The position numbers and the translations under genes were made by a program. A stretch of 64,000 bases of DNA from an uncultured Agathobaculum sp. (lineage in GTDB: Bacteria > Bacillota > Clostridia > Oscillospirales > Butyricicoccaceae), in the NCBI RefSeq assembly GCF_944380985.1, contig NZ_CALWJJ010000008.1:32849-96848 (forward strand). Direction: 5' to 3'. The notes beneath the pieces were generated by a model. That model did not search any database, had not been told where the DNA came from, and saw only the letters and a list, made by a program, of their open reading frames with translations. Positions 57,120 to 64,000 of this stretch are shown in pieces. Within the stretch, counting starts at the first letter, position 1, and each line of letters opens with the position of its first letter.

Positions 57120-57300
57120 CTGCAACTGCAACAAGCAAGGGGCTTAGCTTCGCCCCACGCACCGCGCAGGCGCACGGTTCACCGCTACACAGGCGGCGAA
57201 TCGACATATTTACGGACATCGCCGACATACTGCGTGCAGCAGCGCCAGATAAACCCGCCGCATAACGGCGCCAGATGAACCCGCGCCGCACGGGGATAAG
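57120..57300 (+). repeat. dispersed intergenic repeat copy within the two-component operon
   Basis: The unit CGCGCAGGCG...GGCGGCGAATCGACATATTTACGGACATCGCCGACATA...CCAGATAAACCCGCCGC matches the reverse complement of 37955-38110. A short internal tandem duplication (CCAGATAAACCCGC and CCAGATGAACCCGC) is specific to this copy. It fills the gap between regulator and kinase. Confidence 0.72.
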
Positions 57301-57308
57301 AAAAACCC

Positions 57309-57998
57309 TTACCCCTCCCACATGTAGCCATACCCGCGCACTGTGACAATATGCGCAGGGTCGGCTGGGTCATCTTCAATCTTTATGCGTAAACGGCGGA
57401 TATTAACGTCGACAATCTTAAGCTCGCCCACATAGTGATGGCCCCAGACCATCTCAAGCAGCTCGTCGCGCGAGAGCGCCTTGCCGATGTTTTCCATAAA
57501 CGCCTTGAGCAGCCCGTATTCGATCTGTGTCAGCTCGATCTTGATACCGTTTTTGAGCACCTCGCGCGCGCGTAGGTTGAGCTTGAACGGGCCGGATTTG
57601 ATTACGTCCTCCTCTGAAAAGGGCGAGCCTGACACGCGGCGGTACAGCGCGTCCACGCGCGCGGCCAGCTCGATGACCGAAAACGGCTTGGTCACATAAT
57701 CGTCCGCGCCGTTCATCAGGCCGGTCACCTTGTCAGCCTCCTGCGTGCGGGCGGTCAGCATGATCACGCCTGCGGCATACCCCGCCGCGCGCATTGCACG
57801 GCAAACCTCGTAGCCGTCAATGCCTGGCAGCATCACGTCCAGCACGGCAACCGCTATATCCTGGTTGGTATGGTATTTCTCAAGCGCCTGCTCACCGGTC
57901 TCGGCCTCAATCACCTCGTAGCCACTACGCTTGAGGTTGAGCACCAGAAAGGAGCGGATATTTTCTTCGTCTTCCAAAACAAGAATCTTACGCTTCAT
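57309..57998 (-). CDS. OmpR/PhoB-family response regulator
   Basis: A 229-residue regulator. A receiver domain has the phosphorylatable Asp54 (VLDVMLPG), the T/K pair (MLTART, KPF) and a C-terminal winged helix (LTQIEYGLLKAFMENIGKALSRDELLEMVWG, VDVNIRRLRIKIEDDPADPAHIVTVRGYGY). It partners the kinase downstream. Confidence 0.95.
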   Translation of the reverse strand: MKRKILVLEDEENIRSFLVLNLKRSGYEVIEAETGEQALEKYHTNQDIAVAVLDVMLPGIDGYEVCRAMRAAGYAAGVIMLTARTQEADKVTGLMNGADDYVTKPFSVIELAARVDALYRRVSGSPFSEEDVIKSGPFKLNLRAREVLKNGIKIELTQIEYGLLKAFMENIGKALSRDELLEMVWGHHYVGELKIVDVNIRRLRIKIEDDPADPAHIVTVRGYGYMWEG

Positions 57999-58024
57999 GG
58001 TTGTTCCTCCCTTTATTTGACCGC

Positions 58025-59356
58025 TCAGTAGCTCCAGTCTTGCGTGACCAGAGAAAACCGGCCTGTAATATCCTCGGCGCGGATGGTCAGCCAGCTGTCC
58101 TCCGCCTCTTCGGCAATCTTGCAGAAAAATACCGCCTGTCTACTCTCGCCCAGCTGGATCAGATCGCCCCGCCCGGCATAGTATTCGCGCGTTGCGCCGG
58201 TAGCGGCATAAATGGCAAACAGCGGAATCCGCCTGTCGCCGCGGTATTCATAAAACATGACCTCGCTGAGATTATTCTCCGTGGTCTTGACCGCGGTGAT
58301 CCGCTCGTGCCAGTCGGCGTCGATCGCAAGGCGCCAGCCGTCCGATATATTCTCATAAGTGGTTGCAACCCGAACCGGCGCATGCTCTATGCTGTACGCA
58401 TACCAATCGAGCATGAACACCGCATCCGAGGCGGCGGCATCCGTATAGCCTGCCATCAGCACCGCGCGCGGCAGCTCGATAGCGCCGTCCGCATTGATGT
58501 CGGTCGCGTAGGCCGTGATCGGCCGGTAGGTGCTGCGCGTGACCGAATCCCCGCTGTCCAGTGCGAGGTTTGTCAGCGCGCCGCCTGTGAAAACAAAAAT
58601 ATCGGTCGACAGCCCCACGCCGCTTGCCATGCGCTCCTCGGCAAAGACGGCTGCGCTGCCGTCCGGCAGGCGGCCGCTGCGCATGCGCTCGACCGAGGCG
58701 GTCTCCGGGCTAGTGGATGCTTCGCCCGCCATCAATAGCTCGTCGCCCGCGTATTGATACAGCCGCGCCACCCGCCTGCCCTCGGGATCGGTCGTCATCA
58801 GCAGCAGATCACGCGCACCGTCGCCGGTCAGATCGGTCAGCTCCATGGCAGAATATTCGGTCTCAAGCAGCACACCGGGTGCGCCGCGCTCGTCAAAATC
58901 GCACATGGTCAGTGCGCCGGTGCCGTCGCCGGTCAAACGCCAGGTGATCACCATGCCACGGCTTCCCTCCGGCGTGATCACCGGATAATCGACCGACTGA
59001 ACCGCAGTTGCCTGCCCCTCGACCGAGCCGGTGCAGACATATCGGTCCTCTTGCTTATGGTAAACATAAACCTGGAAGTTATTACTGGTCGCCGCAGTCG
59101 AGCCGCGGAAAAACGCGATCGCCTCGTCCACACCGTCACCGTTTAAGTCGACCAGCTGGACAGAAGAGCGGTTTTCGCCCTCAGTTGGCGCGGCGTAGGA
59201 AACGCCCGAAGCGATCAGCCGCTCCAGCTCGATCTGCAAGGATTGATAGTTGGTCGACGGCCGGGGGGCGGCCAGCAAATCGTCGCCCGATGGAAAAGAA
59301 CAGCCGCTTGGCAAAAGAAGCGCCAGCAGCAATAAAGCGATGCGCAACGGTTTCAT
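58025..59356 (-). CDS. exported FG-GAP/VCBS-like lipoprotein
   Basis: A 443-residue lipoprotein. The signal ends in the lipobox LPSGC (Cys19). The mature part repeats elements such as VDLNGDGVDEAIAFF, DLTGDGARDLLLM and TDINADGAIELPRA, resembling FG-GAP/VCBS calcium-binding blades. I choose ATG 59356; an in-frame codon 28 residues upstream precedes a poor signal. It starts the operon with the response regulator and may be an accessory sensor. Confidence 0.85.
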   Translation of the reverse strand: MKPLRIALLLLALLLPSGCSFPSGDDLLAAPRPSTNYQSLQIELERLIASGVSYAAPTEGENRSSVQLVDLNGDGVDEAIAFFRGSTAATSNNFQVYVYHKQEDRYVCTGSVEGQATAVQSVDYPVITPEGSRGMVITWRLTGDGTGALTMCDFDERGAPGVLLETEYSAMELTDLTGDGARDLLLMTTDPEGRRVARLYQYAGDELLMAGEASTSPETASVERMRSGRLPDGSAAVFAEERMASGVGLSTDIFVFTGGALTNLALDSGDSVTRSTYRPITAYATDINADGAIELPRAVLMAGYTDAAASDAVFMLDWYAYSIEHAPVRVATTYENISDGWRLAIDADWHERITAVKTTENNLSEVMFYEYRGDRRIPLFAIYAATGATREYYAGRGDLIQLGESRQAVFFCKIAEEAEDSWLTIRAEDITGRFSLVTQDWSY

Positions 59357-59501
59357 AGATCTCTCCCATTCTCGGTTTGCATACATTGATACAGCATAAG
59401 TATAGCACAATATACGGTAGTTTGGTACAGGAATTTGCATAAATTTTATCTGATTTTGCCGGGTTGCGCGGGCACTTTTTTGCGCATGCCCGGCGAATGG
59501 A

Positions 59502-59530
59502 TTGACAAAACCGTCCGCAGCGCGTATACT
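59502..59530 (+). promoter_or_regulatory. promoter of tRNA-Leu
   Basis: TTGACA, 17 bases, TATACT. Confidence 0.85.
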
Positions 59531-59543
59531 AAACGGGTATCCT

Positions 59544-59627
59544 GCGGGTATGGCGGAATGGCAGACGCGCCAGATTTAGGTTCTGGTGTCTCAAGGCGTG
59601 CAGGTTCAAGTCCTGTTACCCGCACCA
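59544..59627 (+). tRNA. tRNA-Leu (UAG anticodon)
   Basis: Acceptor GCGGGTA/TACCCGC, long variable arm, anticodon loop TTTAGGT (anticodon TAG), T-loop GTTCAAGTC and encoded CCA. It lies at the border to the acquired-looking region and could be an integration site for it. Confidence 0.95.
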
Positions 59628-59628
59628 T

Positions 59629-59680
59629 GGCGAGTGTTCTTACGGCATTTGAAAAACTGTAAGACCACTCGCCTTTTTTT
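59629..59680 (+). terminator. terminator of tRNA-Leu
   Basis: GGCGAGTG/CACTCGCC stem with an inner TCTTAC/GTAAGA pairing, then seven T residues. Confidence 0.85.
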
Positions 59681-60058
59681 GTTCTCATCCGGCGGATATT
59701 GAAAAGGGCGTAGTTGACTACTACGCCCTTTCTTTTGTTTACGGATACTTCCGGGGCGGGCAGCGGGAGAAGGGAGATAAACATACCCGTGGTTATGGAC
59801 TGACTGCTCTGCTTGTCGATCCCGGCGCGGCACTTCTTGATCTTTTCCGAAAGCTTCTTTTGCTCCTTTGATGAAGCGCTTGCTCCGCAAACCGCGACAC
59901 AAGGGGGAAGTAGCCAGGATAGCATAAAACGGTTTATTCCTCAATACAGTCAGAGAGACCAGAAGCGTGCCCTATCTTTGATAGACCAGATGCTGGATGT
60001 AAGACCAGATAATAAAGAATAGTGCGGCCGGGTTTATAAGCCCGGCCGCACTACTTTT
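59681..60058. other. region with two hairpins and no supported gene
   Basis: Between the tRNA terminator and the toxin region there is a hairpin at 59703-59733 (GGGCGTAGT arms) and a strong terminator-like stem at 60021-60052 (AGTGCGGCCGGG arms). Short reading frames on both strands could not be assigned to any family; this may be decayed mobile DNA. Confidence 0.5.
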
Positions 60059-60091
60059 GTCCGCTGTTACACGGATAAATCATTCTTCTTT

Positions 60092-60232
60092 TTATGCGTT
60101 GTAGGTATGCCGCAGATACTCAAAGGACTCTTGGCTGATACCTGTAACGATCTGGTCAAAGCGTCCAGCCATGTAGGCTGTCATTATACCAAGCACCATG
60201 CCGATTCCACCCAAGAGAATCAAAATGGGCAG
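60092..60232 (-). pseudogene. 46-residue C-terminal membrane-protein fragment
   Basis: Downstream of the toxin frame, an open stretch of 46 codons encodes LPILILLGGIGMVLGIMTAY, then MAGRFDQIVTGISQ and ends YLRHTYNA. It looks like the end of a membrane protein but starts after a stop codon with no ribosome site; probably a remnant. Its family is not recognised. Confidence 0.5.
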
Positions 60233-60602
60233 CTACAATCCATATTAGGTAACGGACAAATACAAATACTCACCGCCGATCACCGGCTGGATGGTATACA
60301 CCCCGTCGGCCGGCAAAACAGCATCCCCTGCATCCTCTTCGCCCGTTTCGACATCAGAACCACTTTGCTGGTCCGATCCTATCTCCAGACCAGGGGTGGG
60401 TTCGGATTCAGGTTCGGAAACAGGCTCCGGGGCAGGAACGGGTTCGGGTTCCGGCTCCGGCGCAGGAGCGGGTTCGGGTTCCGGCTCCGGCGCAGGAGCG
60501 GGTTCGGGTTCCGGTTCCGGCGCAGGAGCGGGTTCGGGTTCCGGTTCCGGCGCAGGAGCGGGTTCGGGTTCCGGTTCCGGCTCCAGGTCAGGAGCGGGTT
60601 CC

Positions 60603-61168
60603 GGCTCCGGCGTAGGTTCGGGTTCCGGCTCCAGGTCAGGAGCGGGTTCGGGTTCCGGTTCCGGCTCCGGATCAGAGATGGCCTGGATCGGCGTGAACAC
60701 CCACTTCTGGTTGTCGCTGCCCTCGTCGTTCCACTGCACGATAGCCGCCTGGTCGGAAAGCGAGGCATTGGACACGTCCAGCACCAACCTGCTGAGCTTA
60801 TTGACTATCTTGTAGCCTCCTCCGTCAACTGCAATAATCTCCCACTTCTGATTGGCGTTCTCCGACTCTTTCTCGTTCCAATAGATCACCCCAGCTCCGG
60901 CCTGCGTACTGCCGCCATTGACATCCAGCACCTTGCCATTGGACATGTTCTGGATGGTCCAGTAGCCGTCTGCGTCCTCGGTGATCCGCCACTGCTGGCT
61001 TTCCGCCCCGCTCTGCGCTGTCTGCACCACCTGGATGCTCTCCGCGCTGGCAGACAGGTCCAAATACTTACCGCTGTTCACCGACTGAATGGTGTACACC
61101 CCGTCGGTCAGCAAAGCAGCATCCTCCGCATCCTCTTCGCCTGTTTCGACATCAGAACCACTTTCCTG
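60603..61168 (-). repeat. direct repeat, copy 1 (lectin unit 4 plus linker)
   Basis: About 566 bp that match 61281-61846 without a visible difference. The unit spans one ricin-type domain and part of the flanking Glu-Pro linker. It differs from the next copy first at 61169 (A versus G). Confidence 0.85.
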
Positions 61169-61280
61169 ATCCGATCCTGTCTCCGGCTCCGGCGTAGGTT
61201 CGGGTTCCGGTTCCAGGTCAGGAGTGGGTTCCGGTTCCGGCGCAGGAGTGGGTTCCGGTTCCGGCGCAGGAGCGGGTTCG

Positions 61281-61846
61281 GGCTCCGGCGTAGGTTCGGG
61301 TTCCGGCTCCAGGTCAGGAGCGGGTTCGGGTTCCGGTTCCGGCTCCGGATCAGAGATGGCCTGGATCGGCGTGAACACCCACTTCTGGTTGTCGCTGCCC
61401 TCGTCGTTCCACTGCACGATAGCCGCCTGGTCGGAAAGCGAGGCATTGGACACGTCCAGCACCAACCTGCTGAGCTTATTGACTATCTTGTAGCCTCCTC
61501 CGTCAACTGCAATAATCTCCCACTTCTGATTGGCGTTCTCCGACTCTTTCTCGTTCCAATAGATCACCCCAGCTCCGGCCTGCGTACTGCCGCCATTGAC
61601 ATCCAGCACCTTGCCATTGGACATGTTCTGGATGGTCCAGTAGCCGTCTGCGTCCTCGGTGATCCGCCACTGCTGGCTTTCCGCCCCGCTCTGCGCTGTC
61701 TGCACCACCTGGATGCTCTCCGCGCTGGCAGACAGGTCCAAATACTTACCGCTGTTCACCGACTGAATGGTGTACACCCCGTCGGTCAGCAAAGCAGCAT
61801 CCTCCGCATCCTCTTCGCCTGTTTCGACATCAGAACCACTTTCCTG
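61281..61846 (-). repeat. direct repeat, copy 2 (lectin unit 3 plus linker)
   Basis: Partner of the repeat at 60603-61168, offset 678 bp. The identity indicates a recent tandem duplication or gene conversion. Confidence 0.85.
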
Positions 61847-64000
61847 GTCCGATCCTGTCTCCGGTTCCGGCGCAGGTTCGAGTTCCGGCTCTGGCTCCGG
61901 GGCTGGGATGGCCTGGGTAGGCGTGAACACCCACTTCTGGTTGTCGCTGTCCGTATCGTTCCATTGTATAATTGGCGCCTGGTCGGAAGTCGCTTGACCG
62001 GCTACATCCAGAACAAGGCCGCTGTTCTTATTTACAATTTTATAATGACCATCATTGGAGCTGATAACCTGCCACTTCTGGTTATCGCTGCCTGTTTCTT
62101 TCTCACCCCAATGAATGATATTCGCTCCTGCATCTGTCTGCTCGTTCATGACATCCAGCACGGTTCCATCGGAGGCGTTTTTGATGGTCTGATACCCCTC
62201 GTTATCCGTGGTGATAATCCACTTCTGTGTATTAGACTCGTTCTCCGTCATCTGGACCACATTGGAGCTGGCTGTGTCCGCAGAAAGATCCAAGTATTTC
62301 CCACTAGATACGGACTGGATGGTATACATCCCATCGTCAATCACGACCGGCTTGAAAATCCACTGCTGGTTGTCGTCCCCAGTATCCTTCCACTGGATGA
62401 TATGTGTATAATTCCAAGGCAAGCGGTCCTCCACATCCAAAACAAGGCCGCTGTTCTTACTCACAATTTTATAGCCTTCCCCGGAAGGGGTGATCCTCCA
62501 CTTTTGATTGTTGTTTTTTGTAGCCTTTTCCTGGTAACAAATAATATCGGTTCCTGGAGTTTTTAGCTCACCATCTACATCCATTACCGTTCCCCAGGCA
62601 AGATTTTCAATTGTCTGATACCCATTTTTATCCGTTCTGACAACCCACTTCTGACTATCGTCCCAGTCTCTCTGCTCCATCTGCACCACGCTGGAGTTGG
62701 CATGCGAGCTTGGTGGGGTAGCGTCTATGTATTTCTCACTGAACACAGACTGAATGGTATATACTCCATCAGGAATTGTCGGAGAATTTAATACGCTATC
62801 ATCCACTCCATCGGAAAAATTAGGCTCGATCTCACCCTGTGATCCGAACTGCAGTCTGCCATCTGTGCTGGAGGTCTGCGGGATCCAGGTCTCCCAGGAC
62901 TCTCCACTCTCCAGGTCGTTAATTTCCACAATCAGCTGGCTGCCCACCGTGGCCTCATAGGTACCATAGCCGCCAACCTGCACGCTGCCATCAGCATTTT
63001 TCTTACAGTTCAACCGGTCGGCATAATCCGATAGGTTAAAGGTATACGGAATCCTTGAGAGGCCCTTCCACCAGTACCCGCCAAACCTATTATAACCTTG
63101 CCACCATGCGTCTCCGCTTTCTTCTCCGGACAGATTCCCCTTAAGTATTACGTCGCCAGTGACCTTCAGCATCTGTAGATATACCTTGACTTCAATGGTA
63201 GAGTTTGCGGGCACAACGACACGCTATGGCTCAATTCGCACAACTATCGTTTTGGAATCCGTATTGGTATTGGATTGGCTGAAGTCATAAGAAGCCGTAA
63301 GGGAAACGCCCAACTGGCCAACAACAGGCACTTGGAACCCGCCGGAAGCGGTGACCGAAACGCCTACACTATGGGTAGTGGTGGCAGATACTTCGTTGGT
63401 CACCATCTGTTCATAAGCCTGGGTCGCCAATGTGGTCTGGCCGGTGGTGGAGTTGTTCGTAAATACCGTGCGCCCGATATAAACAGGCTCGACCTGGGTC
63501 ACCGTGGGGGTTCCCGCCGCTTCTACCGTTGGATTTGTCAGGCGGAAGGTATCCTTCCAGGGGTCAAATCCCCCACGGTACCATTCTGGATGATCTACAT
63601 AATCATCGCCACCTAGGCTGTTCGGAATTGACCAATCCATCCAGTCCGTTAGGGCCAATTGCCGCGCCGCATTTATGTAATCATCGGCATTGGGCAAATC
63701 CTTTCCCAATTTTTGATAGTTCAGTCCGTGGGAAGTCTGCGCGCCCCGGTTCTCGCTCTGATTGTAGCTGTCTATGGTTTCCTTGCCCAGCACGTCAGCG
63801 ATCTCCTTGGCGTTCTTGCCTCGCCCACTAAGGAAAAGCGTACAATCGCAGTTATCGGAAATGATTTCCGCAGCGTCCTTGTAGATCGCCTTTAGCTGCG
63901 ACTGGCTTTGTAGAATGATAGAGGCCGAGATTTCCCGGCTTCGGATGGTATGCCGATAGGTAATCCTCACGGGATTTTCCCCCGGCCCACACCGTACAAG

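Larger units (their letters stand above)
60245..64000 (-). pseudogene. TraG/VirD4 fragment fused to ETX/MTX2 pore-forming toxin with ricin lectin domains, interrupted by amber codon
   Basis: A single minus-strand frame runs from the window edge to 60245, broken only by TAG at 63224-63226. Codons for residues such as SREISASIILQSQSQLKAI, TLFLSGRGKNAKEIAD and GKETIDSYNQSENRGAQTS (63695-63949) match VirD4/TraG conjugative coupling proteins. From 63694 the frame encodes DWMDWSIPNSL, then RTVFTNNSTTGQTTL, a Ser/Thr-alternating segment (VGVSVTASGGFQVPVVG) and, after the [21 protein letters not shown], typical of the ETX/MTX2 aerolysin-like fold. Four full ricin-type beta-trefoil domains (each starting G[VM]YTIQSV and ending QQW/QKW repeats) and a fifth, cut after 19 residues, follow. 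Linkers are Glu-Pro rich. The TAG replaces what would best be a Gln (CAG). No signal peptide or ribosome site is visible for the toxin part. Probably a decayed toxin gene. Confidence 0.82.

Noticed and set aside
59446..59925. Minus-strand frames across tRNA-Leu and its flank
   Set aside because: They run through the tRNA gene and terminators and show no family resemblance.
60420..61350. Regular short repeats suggestive of a CRISPR array
   Set aside because: The periodic GGTTCCGG/GGCGCAGGAGCGG units have no unique spacers and lie in a coding frame for Glu-Pro linkers.
60107..62566. Very long plus-strand open frame (819 codons) opposite the lectin repeats
   Set aside because: It is antisense to the lectin-coding frame, consists of Arg/Phe/Gly repeats from the complement of the Glu-Pro linkers, and has no ribosome site. 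It is a by-product of repetitive GC-rich DNA.
63207..63214. GTG at 63214 as a true start for a separate lectin protein
   Set aside because: No ribosome site precedes it and the first residues complete the beta-strands of the toxin fold, so the amber codon interrupts one gene rather than separating two.

Overview
The window is GC-rich bacterial chromosome from an anaerobic, spore-forming Firmicute of the Clostridia (Oscillospiraceae/Butyricicoccaceae-like; my inference). Support: a spoVAC-spoVAD-spoVAE cluster, Firmicutes gene orders (ylxM-ffh-rpsP-khpA-rimM-trmD; rplU-prp-rpmA-obg; rpmG-secE-nusG-rplK-rplA), an N-terminally extended L27 with its Prp protease, a group-B-like [FeFe] hydrogenase, a molybdenum hydroxylase operon and SLH domains. 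Nearly all of it is core chromosome. The last 4.4 kb is not.

Layout. 1-2.8 kb: NhaC-type antiporter (cut by the window edge) and an AGCS amino-acid symporter. 2.9-8.2 kb: a tRNA-dihydrouridine synthase, then a four-gene operon for a xanthine-dehydrogenase-type molybdoenzyme plus a MocA-like cofactor cytidylyltransferase. 8.2-12.9 kb: a thioredoxin-reductase-like flavoprotein, a 39-residue membrane peptide, queH, an Spx/ArsC-like protein, two tRNA-Ser genes, and a ferredoxin/membrane Fe-S protein pair behind a CRP/FNR-like dyad. 13.4-19.2 kb: ribosomal and transcription genes, with rplJL separated from rplKA by an opposite-strand exported SLH protein. 19.3-33.9 kb: ruvX, spoVA, pgsA-rimO, pepF, hydrogenase, rplU-prp-rpmA-obg, rpiA, an AraC regulator and a Gfo/Idh/MocA oxidoreductase. 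34-38 kb: the ylxM-ffh-rpsP-khpA-rimM-trmD cluster. 38.4-59.4 kb: yfmF-yfmH-lgt-folD, tyrA, a VanZ-like gene, nadE, a FUSC protein, proC, radical SAM and phospholipase-like genes, secA, prmC, a DUF1385 protein, a two-component system and an FG-GAP-like lipoprotein.

59.5-64 kb: beside a tRNA-Leu gene lies what looks like degraded horizontally acquired DNA. On the minus strand, one reading frame joins (i) a fragment of a VirD4/TraG conjugative coupling protein, (ii) an aerolysin-like ETX/MTX2 beta-pore-forming toxin module interrupted by a single in-frame amber codon, and (iii) four complete and one truncated ricin-type beta-trefoil lectin domains separated by Glu-Pro linkers. Two of the lectin units are identical over about 566 bp. 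This broken toxin-lectin chimera is the most unusual object in the window.

Two other items stand out. A dispersed intergenic repeat family (copies near 29.0, 38.0, 44.6 and 57.2 kb) includes one hairpin whose loop is inverted between copies. There are also candidate regulatory dyads upstream of ylxM and of the ferredoxin operon. All calls come from reading the sequence by eye; no database search was run.
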